Notes under the pieces: generated by a model
Told to the model about the DNA's origin: nothing
The model's database searches: none
Seen by the model: the letters and a program-made list of their open reading frames with translations, nothing else
Made by a program: the position numbers and the translations under genes
Source of the DNA: Sphingobacteriales bacterium
GTDB taxonomy: Bacteria; Bacteroidota; Bacteroidia; Chitinophagales; Chitinophagaceae
Direction: 5' to 3'
Assembly (NCBI GenBank): GCA_016219985.1
Contig: JACRJO010000022.1
Coordinates: 124,001-188,000 of the forward strand
DNA length: 64,000 bases
In this document: in pieces, positions 52,432 to 60,944 of the stretch
Layout of the letters: each line of letters begins with the position of its first letter
Position numbering within the stretch: position 1 is the first letter of the stretch

Positions 52432-53514
52432 CTATTGAAGAATAAGGGTGGCTGACGATTGCTGTCCCGTTTTTTTACTGACCAGGTAAAGAATATAAGT
52501 ACCCGCCGCAACCGCCGGCACCCGAAGATTCATCAGCCTGGCTTCTGCATCAATCCAGATCTCCTCCTGTTTTATTGTTTGCCCGGAGAGGCTTTTGAAC
52601 TGTACTGCATAATACCCCTCTTCCATTTTTTCAAAACTGATGGTAAGCGATTGCCCGGTCTGTACCGGGTTGGGATATACATGGATTGCATGGGCAGCCG
52701 GTATCACCGGCGCCCGCTCTTCGCTCTTTTTATTCCGGGTAACACCTACCACATATCCCTTTCTTATTCCTACGGCAGCGGTCAGCTCTACTTCCTGTAA
52801 CGGAGGCTTGCTCGCTAATTGGATAACTAGTTCATCCCGCCTGTATTTTTCCGGATTCAGCATCATTTTAGTTATTTCATAACCGGCCGCGCTCACCAGC
52901 AGTTCCAGCTGCATTCCGCGACTGCCTGTTACCAGGGTAAACCGGCCTGCCGTATCAGCCACCAGCCAACGACTATTAAAGTTGTCCCGCACACTGGCAT
53001 AAGAGACCGGCTCGCCCTTTTCGTTTACGATTCTGCCGCTGATCGTGACCGTTGTTGTCATAATTGTATCTCCCTTTATCACAGGCTCCGGGTCCTTGCA
53101 TACCGGCCTGATTGATGCCGGCAATACCATCCCCAGCATCCGGTTATCAGGAACTATCCGCACTTTCGATGTATCCGCCGGGGGCCTGGCCATCAGTTTT
53201 CCCTGGGTTCGCTGTCCATTAACCTTAGATACGAGAAAAGCCGGCCATACGATCTGGAAAAAATAGTTGATCCAGGGGATCCTTCGCCGCGGCGGCAGCA
53301 GGTCCCGTTCCAGCTGATCATTCATAAACCGTCCGCAGACCGAACCGGTGGAAGGTTTTTTAAAGAACTGCAGCAGTTCCCGGTCACTCATCGTTGTGAA
53401 ATCCACCACCTGCTGCTGGCAGGAACCGCAAAAACGGCCCTGTGCTGCGGGGGACATTTTATCCCAGTTCTCGTGGCAGGGTTCGGGGATCGTCAACTGA
53501 AAAGGTTTGCCCAT
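52432..53514 (-). CDS. Zn-ribbon / TM / CarboxypepD / T9SS-sorting-domain-like protein without signal peptide
   Basis: 360 residues. N-terminal cysteine motif Cys13 ... Cys29-x2-Cys32 ... Cys60 (GRFCGSCQQQVVDFTTMS), a metal-binding module common in Bacteroidota. Then a basic stretch and one membrane helix (about 80-97), a CarboxypepD-like domain (about 155-235, GRIVNEKGEPVSYASVRD), and a C-terminal domain starting AIHVYPNPVQTGQSLTI that looks like a T9SS type A sorting domain. There is no N-terminal signal peptide, which conflicts with normal T9SS export. Converges with xerD. Confidence 0.75.
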   Translation of the reverse strand: MGKPFQLTIPEPCHENWDKMSPAAQGRFCGSCQQQVVDFTTMSDRELLQFFKKPSTGSVCGRFMNDQLERDLLPPRRRIPWINYFFQIVWPAFLVSKVNGQRTQGKLMARPPADTSKVRIVPDNRMLGMVLPASIRPVCKDPEPVIKGDTIMTTTVTISGRIVNEKGEPVSYASVRDNFNSRWLVADTAGRFTLVTGSRGMQLELLVSAAGYEITKMMLNPEKYRRDELVIQLASKPPLQEVELTAAVGIRKGYVVGVTRNKKSEERAPVIPAAHAIHVYPNPVQTGQSLTISFEKMEEGYYAVQFKSLSGQTIKQEEIWIDAEARLMNLRVPAVAAGTYILYLVSKKTGQQSSATLILQ

Positions 53515-53643
53515 AAAAGTAGTTTTATCCAGTATTACTTTTCTGATGCAAGAGCCCTCCTGATTGCATAATGAGTCCCGTATTAAAAGCGTATAAAAGG
53601 AGGAGCCCGTTGCCTGTCCGGGTAACCATTCCGGAATTAATAA

Positions 53644-53675
53644 ATAAAAAAGGGACCGGCAACCACCAGCCCCTT
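53644..53675 (-). terminator. Rho-independent terminator of the VWA gene
   Basis: Imperfect stem AAGGG (53650-53654) with CCCTT (53671-53675) plus inner GG/CC pairs, then a T-rich tail on the minus strand; about 24 nt after the stop. Confidence 0.65.
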
Positions 53676-53698
53676 ACTCTTAAGCGCATATCAACAGC

Positions 53699-55696
53699 TC
53701 ATTTATTCAGACCGAGGGGTAAGGTTTCTTCTTCCTCTTCAACATCCTTTACCGGCTCTTTCCCTTTACTCAGCAAACGGGCGCTCTCCACCAGCCTTAC
53801 AAACTCGGAACGGTAGCCGTCCGCGTCCGTTGTCATAGATTTTTTAGCCAGGCTCAGCACACTTTCAAAAGAGGCATTGGATTTGAATTCAGAATTCCGG
53901 AGCAGCATTCCAAACTGGGCCACTGCTGCTGCAAACCGGAAATTATCGGAGGTTTTAGCAATAGAAACCGATTTGTCCAGTAACGGGTGTTCAATCAGTT
54001 TACTCACATCCCCGTCAGGTGCTTTGTACCGGAACTTCACGGTCATGATCTCATCCGTTTCGGATTTAGTACCGGCTTTTTCATTGTTTTTCCGGTATTT
54101 CAGCGGGTCCACAGAAGGCAGGAAGGAGCTCTTCACCCCCACGGGGATCACTTCATACAAAGCCGTTACGGTATGCCCGCTGCCCAGTTCACCGGCATCC
54201 TTTTTATCATCATTGAAATCTTCCTTGGCCAGCATCCGGTTTTCATACCCGATCAGGCGGTAGGCCTGGACTTTAGCAGGATTAAATTCTATCTGTAGTT
54301 TGACATCTTTGGCAATGGTAAACAGTGTTCCGCCAAATTCATTCACCAGCACTTTTTTGGCTTCGGTGATGCCGTCAATATAGGCATGGTTGCCATTTCC
54401 TTTATCGGCCAGCTTTTGCATTTTGGCGTCCTGGTAATTGCCCATGCCATACCCGAGCACAGTCAGGAACACCCCGCTTTTCCTTTCTTCCTCGATCAGC
54501 CTTTCCATGGCATCATCACTGCTTTCCCCCACATTGAAGTCCCCATCGGTGCAAAGGATCACCCGGTTATTACCCCCCTTTACAAAATACTCCCTGGCGG
54601 TCTTATAGGCCAGTTTGATACCGGCTCCGCCCGCGGTGGACCCACCAGCTTCAAGGTTATCAATAGCTTCTTTGATCTTTTGCTTATCCGAGCCGGGCGT
54701 TGAAGGCAGTACCATTCCGGCAGCGCCGGCATATACCACGATCGCCACTTTATCCTGTTCGCGCAGCTGTTCCACCAGCATTTTCATGGACGCTTTTACC
54801 AGGCCGATCCGTTCCGGTCCCTGCATGGAACCCGATACATCGATCAGGAAGACCAGGTTGGAAGCGGGTAAATTTTCAACCGGTATCTTTTTCCCCTGCA
54901 AACCGATCAGCACCAGTTTGTGGTCCTTGTTCCAGGGGGCATCAGAAATCTCTGTGTTGATAGAAAACGGATTCTTGTTCTCCGGTTGCGGGTATTCGTA
55001 TTTGAAATAGTTGATCATTTCCTCAATACGCACGGCACCGGCCGGGGGCAACTGCCCGGTATTCAAAAAACGGCGCACATTGCTGTAAGAAGCCGCGTCT
55101 ACATCAATGGAAAAGGTGGAGAGAGGGTTATCGGTGGCCTTGAGGAAGCCATTCTCAGTAATTTTATCATACCCTTCGCGATCATAATAACCCTGCTGAT
55201 TCCCGGGTTGATAGCCATTCCCGTTTGTATTCTGAACCTGGACACCGGCAATTTTTCCCTGCAAATTATACCCCGCATAATTTTGCGTGCTATACGCTGA
55301 CGCCGGGACAGCGGCCACTGCCCCTGCCAGGTCTTTTTTCCGTTGCTGTCCATAGGCGGTAACAACCACTTCTGTCATCAGCTTGTTGTCAGGCAACAGC
55401 GAAACATCAATCTTTGTCCGGCCTGCTACTTTCTCTTCCCTGGACTGGAACCCACTGCCGGAAAATACCAGGACATCTTTGGATCCGGCCACGAGGATCC
55501 GGTAAGTTCCATCCGTCCCGGAGCTGGTACCATTTGTCGTACCCTTTACTAAAACAGATATACCCGCCACCGGGTTTCCTTTTTCATCAGTAACTGTTCC
55601 CGTTACAGTAATCGCTGTTACAGGACGGAAGGCCAGCAGGATCAGCAATACCGGCGCTACCAGGAGCAGGAATCTTTTCATAAAAAGTATTTTCAT
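53699..55696 (-). CDS. SusC-like N-terminus fused to a VWA (YfbK-type) protein
   Basis: 665 residues from MKILFMKRFL (an alternative Met lies at 55681). Signal peptide, a CarboxypepD-like domain (30-100: TVTGTVTDEKGNPVAGISVL), and a TEVVVTAYGQQRKKDLAGAV segment (108-130) that copies the plug start of SusC-type TonB-dependent receptors but has no barrel. A YfbK-type N-domain follows (TFSIDVDAASYSNVRRF), then a von Willebrand A domain with MIDAS DVSGS (286-290), and the YfbK C-domain. An acidic tail ends it. It is divergent from an ECF sigma factor gene. Confidence 0.88.
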   Translation of the reverse strand: MKILFMKRFLLLVAPVLLILLAFRPVTAITVTGTVTDEKGNPVAGISVLVKGTTNGTSSGTDGTYRILVAGSKDVLVFSGSGFQSREEKVAGRTKIDVSLLPDNKLMTEVVVTAYGQQRKKDLAGAVAAVPASAYSTQNYAGYNLQGKIAGVQVQNTNGNGYQPGNQQGYYDREGYDKITENGFLKATDNPLSTFSIDVDAASYSNVRRFLNTGQLPPAGAVRIEEMINYFKYEYPQPENKNPFSINTEISDAPWNKDHKLVLIGLQGKKIPVENLPASNLVFLIDVSGSMQGPERIGLVKASMKMLVEQLREQDKVAIVVYAGAAGMVLPSTPGSDKQKIKEAIDNLEAGGSTAGGAGIKLAYKTAREYFVKGGNNRVILCTDGDFNVGESSDDAMERLIEEERKSGVFLTVLGYGMGNYQDAKMQKLADKGNGNHAYIDGITEAKKVLVNEFGGTLFTIAKDVKLQIEFNPAKVQAYRLIGYENRMLAKEDFNDDKKDAGELGSGHTVTALYEVIPVGVKSSFLPSVDPLKYRKNNEKAGTKSETDEIMTVKFRYKAPDGDVSKLIEHPLLDKSVSIAKTSDNFRFAAAVAQFGMLLRNSEFKSNASFESVLSLAKKSMTTDADGYRSEFVRLVESARLLSKGKEPVKDVEEEEETLPLGLNK

Positions 55697-55763
55697 ACCC
55701 TGATGCGGGTACTTTAGCATTTGCATAAGCAGGCATAAAATTTTTATTCCTAATTTTAAGCCC

Positions 55764-56351
55764 TTGGCATTTATCCGGCACATATCACACAGCAACCTGA
55801 CCGATAAAGAGCTTGTATCCCTGTATAAAGAAACAGGGGATATGACCGTGCTCGGTGAACTCTACCAGCGTTATATGGAGCTGGTTTACGGGGTTTGCCT
55901 GAAGTATTTTAAGGAGCCCGAACGTTCCCGGGACAGTGTGATGGCGATCTTCGAGGAACTGGTCACCAAACTGAAAAAACACGAAGTGGAAAATTTCCGG
56001 GCCTGGCTGCACCAGCTGGCCAAAAACCACTGCCTGATGCAGCTCCGGACCCCCAAAAACATGAAAACCGTGGAGTTCAGGGCAGAACTTGTGCAATCCG
56101 TGGAAAATGTGCATCTGAATGGCGTATTGGAGAAAGAGGAAAACTTCCGGAAACTGGAAAACTGCCTCGGCAGCCTGGCGACGGAACAGCAGGAGTCCAT
56201 CCGGCTTTTTTACCTGGAAGGGAAATCCTATAACGAAATTGTGGACCTGACCGGGATGGAATGGAACCAGGTCCGCAGCCTGATCCAGAACGGAAGACGG
56301 AACCTGAAGATCTGCATGGATAAGGCCGAAAAAGAAGCGGCCGGGGAATAA
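55764..56351 (+). CDS. ECF-type RNA polymerase sigma factor
   Basis: 195 residues from a TTG at 55764. No ATG fits before residue 27, and the opening SNLTDKELVSLYKETGD is that of the family, so the TTG start is preferred. Region 2 (LYQRYMELVYGVCLKYF) and region 4 (LATEQQESIRLFYLEGKSYNEI) are clear. The divergent VWA gene starts 67 nt away, and the anti-sigma-like gene follows 39 nt downstream. A TTG start may keep expression low. Confidence 0.88.
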   Translation: MAFIRHISHSNLTDKELVSLYKETGDMTVLGELYQRYMELVYGVCLKYFKEPERSRDSVMAIFEELVTKLKKHEVENFRAWLHQLAKNHCLMQLRTPKNMKTVEFRAELVQSVENVHLNGVLEKEENFRKLENCLGSLATEQQESIRLFYLEGKSYNEIVDLTGMEWNQVRSLIQNGRRNLKICMDKAEKEAAGE

Positions 56352-56390
56352 CAGGATTAAATAAAAAAAAGGGGACCTTTATACAGCCAC

Positions 56391-57785
56391 ATGGCAACTG
56401 ATCATCACATAAAAAACTTTTCCGCTGCTGATATTGAAAAATATCACAAGGGATTGCTTTCTGCCAAAGAAATGCATGCCATGGAAAAAGCGGCCCTGGA
56501 AGATCCCTTCCTGGCCGATGCGATGGAAGGGTATATGATGGAGGGGGTGAATGCAACTGCCGATATGGCTGAACTGCAGGAACGGCTCGCCGCGCGGACC
56601 CAACAGGAAAACAAAGCAATTCCCCTGAAAGGGAGTAACAAAACCTCCTTTCCCTGGATGCGGGCCGCCGTGATGACCGGTGTACTCGCCGGGGCCGGAA
56701 TACTGGCTTACCTGTACATGTTCGACAATAAAGTAAATGAAATCGCGAAAGCAGAACCCGTGAAAAGAGAAGAGATCCGGAATGCAGATCCGTCCACGGC
56801 AGCTGTCGCCCCGGTTCGTAGTGACAGCAATAAACCCGCTGCCGGCGGTTTTACCTTTAAAAAAAATCCCCCCGCTTCAACGATCAACCAACTCCTGGCT
56901 GATACTACAATGGTTAACAATACAGGCTCCGGTACCACAGACCTGGTAGTCGTGGCAGAAGCGCCGGGAGCCCCTGAGAAAAAAGACCAGTTGGAAAATG
57001 AAGCCATAAATCGCGGGTATAAGACCACAGAACTTGCCAGGCAAAAAGAGGTTTCTGCTGATAAAACAGGGGCTGGTAAAAACTATTATACCAATGCATC
57101 CGGAAATACAAACCCTGCATCAGCTGACCCGCTTAAAAGCAAAGCGGTTGCCCCCAGCCGGAGGGCCGATGAACAATCTAATTTCAGAACCAATATATTC
57201 CGGGGCCGCGTTACCGATGCCTCGAATTCCGGTGTACCCTTTGCCAATGTGACCAATACAGAAGACAATGTGGGCACCTATACCGATGCAAGGGGGTATT
57301 TCAACCTTACTTCACCCGACAGTGTGCTGAATGTACAGGTCAGGTCGATCGGTTTTGAAAACAGGCAGGTACAGTTGCGCAATAACCTGCCTGGTAACCA
57401 GGTAGTCCTGCAGGATGACCGGAAGGGCCTGAATACCCTCGTGGTCAGTAACCAGAAGCCCAATGCGACCGCCCGCGCCCAGCGCAATAACGTTCAGCTG
57501 GAAGAACCCGAACCCGCGGACGGTTGGGATAATTATGATACCTATCTTGCCAACAACCTGAATATTCCCGGTGAATACCGCAACAAGCCCGATGCGAACG
57601 CCTCGGTGGAGGTATCTTTTGAAGTGGATAAAAACGGCGAACCGGTCAATATCCGGGTGGAGAAATCCCTTTGCGACAAATGTGATAAAGAAGCCATACG
57701 TCTTATCAAGGAAGGACCCAAATGGAAACGGAATACAAAGAACGGGCGGACCACCGTGACCATCCCCTTTAACCAACTGTTTTAA
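56391..57785 (+). CDS. Anti-sigma-like membrane protein with CarboxypepD and TonB-C domains
   Basis: 464 residues. The cytoplasmic N-terminus (1-85) has the anti-sigma-like IEKYHKGLLSAKEMHAMEKA and DPFLADAMEGY. One membrane helix (90-111) and a long Ala/Asn/Pro-rich periplasmic linker follow. A CarboxypepD-like domain (about 272-345, RGRVTDASNSGVPFANV) and a TonB C-terminal domain (about 400-464, VSFEVDKNGEPVNIRVEKS) complete it. The layout suggests it holds the sigma factor at the membrane and senses something in the periplasm. It ends the sigma unit. Confidence 0.88.
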   Translation: MATDHHIKNFSAADIEKYHKGLLSAKEMHAMEKAALEDPFLADAMEGYMMEGVNATADMAELQERLAARTQQENKAIPLKGSNKTSFPWMRAAVMTGVLAGAGILAYLYMFDNKVNEIAKAEPVKREEIRNADPSTAAVAPVRSDSNKPAAGGFTFKKNPPASTINQLLADTTMVNNTGSGTTDLVVVAEAPGAPEKKDQLENEAINRGYKTTELARQKEVSADKTGAGKNYYTNASGNTNPASADPLKSKAVAPSRRADEQSNFRTNIFRGRVTDASNSGVPFANVTNTEDNVGTYTDARGYFNLTSPDSVLNVQVRSIGFENRQVQLRNNLPGNQVVLQDDRKGLNTLVVSNQKPNATARAQRNNVQLEEPEPADGWDNYDTYLANNLNIPGEYRNKPDANASVEVSFEVDKNGEPVNIRVEKSLCDKCDKEAIRLIKEGPKWKRNTKNGRTTVTIPFNQLF

Positions 57786-57793
57786 CCCGGTAA

Positions 57794-57823
57794 TTTGCGG
57801 GGTACTGAATTCCCTTACCTTCG
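57794..57823 (+). promoter_or_regulatory. Bacteroidota-type promoter of the DUF2911 gene
   Basis: TTTG at 57794-57797 and TACCTTCG (one mismatch to TAnnTTTG) at 57816-57823, spaced 18 nt, ending 21 nt before the ATG. Confidence 0.5.
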
Positions 57824-57844
57824 TTTTTCAAAATTTGCTTATTT

Positions 57845-58678
57845 ATGAAAAAAGTACTTTTCACCTCCCTGGCTGCTTTATGCCTGTTCGTGGCTGAAGC
57901 CCAGTTAAAAACCCCCGCCCCCAGTCCTTCACAAACCATTAAACAGGACTTTGGCCTGGGCAGTATCGAACTCTCCTATTCCCGCCCCTCCATGAAAGGA
58001 AGAAAAATATTCGGCGACCTGGTGCCATTTGGCAATGTATGGCGCACGGGCGCCAACAGCGCCACTACGCTTAGCTTCAGCGAGGAAGTGACCATTGCAG
58101 GTAAAAAAATTCCTGCCGGTAAATACGGGCTGCTGAGTATTCCCGACAAAAACAACTGGACCCTCATCATCAGTAAGCAGACAGACGTGACCAGTCCCGC
58201 GGCTTACAAACAGGAAAACGATGTGGTGCGGGTGGAAGTCAACAGCATGAAAATGGACGAAAAGATGGAGTCCTTCACCATGCAGTTCGCCAATGTAAAA
58301 CCGACCAGTTGCGAATTGCATATCATGTGGGAAAACACCGCCGTCGCCCTTCCGATCAGCACCGATGTGGAAACCAAGGTAATGGCACAGATCGACCAGC
58401 TGATGAACAAGGATAACCGCCCTTACTTTAACGCGGCCATGTACTATATGGACAACGGCAAGGACTTGAACCAGGCGCTGGGCTGGTTTGACAAAGCCAT
58501 TGAACAAAATCCCGCTGCCTTCTGGGTACACCACCAGCGCGCCAATTGCCTGGCCAAACTGGGCAAGAAAACAGAAGCCAAAGCAGCTGCCGAAAAATCA
58601 AAAGAACTCGCTGCTGCCGCGAAGAATGATGATTATGTGAAGCTGAATGATAAATTGCTGGCGGAATTGAATAAATAG
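57845..58678 (+). CDS. DUF2911 protein with C-terminal TPR-like repeats
   Basis: 277 residues. Signal peptide ending near EAQ, DUF2911 domain (about 25-165) with its typical GSIELSYSRPSMKGRKIFG and FGNVWRTGANSATTL and PAGKYGLLSIP. A helical TPR region follows (about 180-270: AAMYYMDNGKDLNQALGWFD and AAFWVHHQRANCLAKLGKK). Function of DUF2911 is unknown; it is widespread in Bacteroidota periplasms. A terminator follows. Confidence 0.9.
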   Translation: MKKVLFTSLAALCLFVAEAQLKTPAPSPSQTIKQDFGLGSIELSYSRPSMKGRKIFGDLVPFGNVWRTGANSATTLSFSEEVTIAGKKIPAGKYGLLSIPDKNNWTLIISKQTDVTSPAAYKQENDVVRVEVNSMKMDEKMESFTMQFANVKPTSCELHIMWENTAVALPISTDVETKVMAQIDQLMNKDNRPYFNAAMYYMDNGKDLNQALGWFDKAIEQNPAAFWVHHQRANCLAKLGKKTEAKAAAEKSKELAAAAKNDDYVKLNDKLLAELNK

Positions 58679-58696
58679 TTTCGAAAGCTGATTGAA

Positions 58697-58728
58697 AGGC
58701 TGTACCGGGAATGGTGCAGCTTTTTTTT
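58697..58728 (+). terminator. Rho-independent terminator after the DUF2911 gene
   Basis: An 8-bp stem with one G-T pair (58699-58706 with 58713-58720), 6-nt loop, and eight T residues. Confidence 0.85.
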
Positions 58729-58741
58729 ATGCAACACGGGT

Positions 58742-58776
58742 TTAGTTAGTAGTTTGTAGTCTGTAGTTTGTAGTTC
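58742..58776 (+). repeat. Heptanucleotide array (5 units, GTAGTTT type)
   Basis: TTAGTTA, then four GTAGTYN units in phase, just downstream of the DUF2911 terminator, in the gene's orientation. Confidence 0.7.
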
Positions 58777-58871
58777 CTCCTAAGAGTTGTAGTTTTTATT
58801 AAATATATTTGCGGTCACTCTTCAAAATCCATGGAAAGAAGGTAGTGATGGCGGTGAGCTACGATGGTGAA

Positions 58872-58906
58872 CTAACTACAGACTACAAACTACTAACTAC
58901 AAACTC
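58872..58906 (-). repeat. Heptanucleotide array (5 units), inverted relative to 58742
   Basis: CTAACTA and CAAACTA-type units; on the minus strand they read as GTAGTTT-type and begin 1 nt after the symporter stop. Together with the array at 58742 they form an inverted pair between convergent genes. Confidence 0.7.
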
Positions 58907-58907
58907 T

Positions 58908-60641
58908 TCACCCCCGTTCCTTCTTTGCCGCCATTATTTTATTTAACAGCAGCGTAAACCCAATCACCCCGAAGGCCCCGATCGGGTTGAGCCAGAGAAA
59001 GCCCATTTTGAAGACACCGGTACGGGTCAGGATAAAAACTCCCAGTACCAATGCCTGTGCCAGCAGGGCTGCCCAGAAAACGGCTGTACTGTTTTTTATT
59101 TTCGTAAAGAAAAAGGCCACGAGGAAGACCCCCAGTATCACCCCGTAAAACAGGGAGCCGAGAATATTCACCGCCTCGATCAGGCTGTTTCCGATATTAT
59201 AGGTAAACATGGCCACCACGATACAAAAGATCCCCCAGCCAAGGGTGTACCATTTGGAGAGCCGGTATTCATCCTCCGCGGAATCTGTATGTTTTGTGAA
59301 CCGCCGGTGAAAATCCACCATAGAACAGGAAGCCAGCGAATTGACCGCGGCAGCAATACTTCCCCAGGAAGCGAGGAAGATAATGGCGATCAGCAAACCC
59401 ACCAGTCCCACAGGTAAATGATCCACCACAAACCGGAGGAAGATATAGTTGGTGTCATTCCCGTCGCCGCCCGGCACTTTTTTATTCAGCCAGTTAACCA
59501 CTTTTTTACGCAAACCATCAGACTCCTGTTGAAGGGCAAGCAGGGATTGCACAGACTGATCGACCAGCACTTCGTTTTTTGCATGCCGGGCCCCGGAATA
59601 ATTCAGCACCGCTTTTTGTTTGAGTACGGCCACCGAATCATACTGATGCTGAACATAAGCCAGTGAATCCTTATAGCCGGACTGTTCCAGTTTTTTCAGC
59701 TGCACTTCGTTAAAAAAGATGGGCGCATTGTTGAACTGGTAAAAGGTAAAGACCAGCACACCGATCAGCAGGATCAGGAATTGCATCGGCACTTTTACAA
59801 TCCCGTTCATCAGCAGCCCCATCCGGCTTTCAGTCAGCGACTTTGCCGTCAGGTAACGACCCACCTGGCTCTGGTCCGTTCCGAAATAGGAAAGGGCGAG
59901 GAAGAAGCCCCCGATGATTCCGCTTAATAAATTGTACTGGTCGCTCCAGTTGAATCCTTTCTCCGTGATCCCGGTGGTGATCACATTCAGTTTACCCAGC
60001 TTACCCCCCACTTCAAGCGCATCGGCAAAGCCGACATTCTCCGGCAGCATTCGTACCACCATATAGGCGGCCAGGAACATCCCGGTAAAGACGATCATCA
60101 GCTGCAATTGCTGCGTGTAAGCAACGGCCCTTGCCCCGCCGGTCATCGTGTAAATGATCAGTAAGCCACCCATGAAAATATTGGTCCACATGATATCCCA
60201 GCCCAGGAGGGAAGAAAGGATAATGGAAGGAGCAAAAACGCTGATACCCGTGGATAACCCCCGCTGCAGGAAAAACAATAAAGAAGTCAGGGTCCGGGTT
60301 TTGCCGTCAAACCGTTGTTCAAGGTACTCATAAGCCGTATACACTTTCAGCTTCCGGAAGATCGGGACAAAGAAGATGCTGATCACGATCATGGCCAGCG
60401 GGATCCCGAAATAGTATTGTACAAACCGCATCCCGTCGGTATAAGCCTGGCCGGGGGCCGACAAAAAAGTAATGGCACTGGCCTGGGTGCCCATGATACT
60501 GAGCAGCACCAGCCCCCAGGGCATGCTGCGGTTACTCAGGAAATAACCGTCCAGGTTATGCGAAGTACGGCTCTTGTACAGGCCGTATGACACAATTACC
60601 AGGAGCGTTACAACCAGTATGATCCAGTCAGGAAGGCTCAT
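58908..60641 (-). CDS. Sodium:solute symporter (SSS family) with an extra soluble loop
   Basis: 577 residues. SSS landmarks: LPDWIILVVTLLVIVSYGLY as TM1, GTQASAITFLSAPGQAYTDG, GGARAVAYTQQLQ, and FGTDQSQVGRYLTAKS. About 95 residues (305-400, charged and helical: KLEQSGYKDSLAYVQHQYDS) are inserted between membrane segments, which is longer than in standard PutP-like symporters. Substrate unknown; the operon with a PIG-L deacetylase suggests an amino-sugar or acylated sugar. It is the last gene of a four-gene overlapping unit. Confidence 0.9.
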   Translation of the reverse strand: MSLPDWIILVVTLLVIVSYGLYKSRTSHNLDGYFLSNRSMPWGLVLLSIMGTQASAITFLSAPGQAYTDGMRFVQYYFGIPLAMIVISIFFVPIFRKLKVYTAYEYLEQRFDGKTRTLTSLLFFLQRGLSTGISVFAPSIILSSLLGWDIMWTNIFMGGLLIIYTMTGGARAVAYTQQLQLMIVFTGMFLAAYMVVRMLPENVGFADALEVGGKLGKLNVITTGITEKGFNWSDQYNLLSGIIGGFFLALSYFGTDQSQVGRYLTAKSLTESRMGLLMNGIVKVPMQFLILLIGVLVFTFYQFNNAPIFFNEVQLKKLEQSGYKDSLAYVQHQYDSVAVLKQKAVLNYSGARHAKNEVLVDQSVQSLLALQQESDGLRKKVVNWLNKKVPGGDGNDTNYIFLRFVVDHLPVGLVGLLIAIIFLASWGSIAAAVNSLASCSMVDFHRRFTKHTDSAEDEYRLSKWYTLGWGIFCIVVAMFTYNIGNSLIEAVNILGSLFYGVILGVFLVAFFFTKIKNSTAVFWAALLAQALVLGVFILTRTGVFKMGFLWLNPIGAFGVIGFTLLLNKIMAAKKERG

Positions 60642-60766
60642 GCGAATCGTTTGGTGATCAGGTAAAACAGCCCGATCAAAACCAGCAGGAACAGGAAGAC
60701 GAATACATACCAGCCTCTCCAGCTTTTGAACAGGGGCGCTTTATCGTTTGTGGAATCGGGCATCAT
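60638..60766 (-). CDS. 41-42-residue single-TM microprotein upstream of the symporter
   Basis: Reads M-M/MPDSTNDKAPLFKSWRG then a hydrophobic helix (WYVFVFLFLLVLIGLFYLI) and the basic tail TKRFA. Its stop overlaps the symporter start (ATGA), and its start lies 1 nt after the stop of the upstream 58-residue gene. So it is tightly embedded in the operon. It may be an accessory subunit of the symporter, as small proteins are for other SSS carriers. It is below usual gene-finder cut-offs. Confidence 0.7.
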   Translation of the reverse strand: MMPDSTNDKAPLFKSWRGWYVFVFLFLLVLIGLFYLITKRFA

Positions 60767-60767
60767 T

Positions 60768-60944
60768 TTATTTTCGGGTCGTTCTCAGCCACCCGGTCAG
60801 CACCACCAGGATGCCCAGTACCAGGCCGATCAGGATCCCGATCCTGATTTTTTTGATCATAATCCCCAGGGAGAGGCCAAGCAAAATAGCAAATATAAAG
60901 GCCATCTCTCCCCGCTTTATGTCCGGTTTTCTTTCTTCCGTCAT
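60768..60944 (-). CDS. 58-residue two-TM microprotein
   Basis: Starts MTEERKPDIKRGEMAF, followed by two hydrophobic helices (about 14-30 and 33-51) separated by IKKIRIG, and a basic tail (WLRTTRK). The start overlaps the PIG-L stop by one base (TGATG), so translation is coupled. Not recognised. A longer reading from 61055 would lie inside the PIG-L gene and is rejected. Confidence 0.7.
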   Translation of the reverse strand: MTEERKPDIKRGEMAFIFAILLGLSLGIMIKKIRIGILIGLVLGILVVLTGWLRTTRK

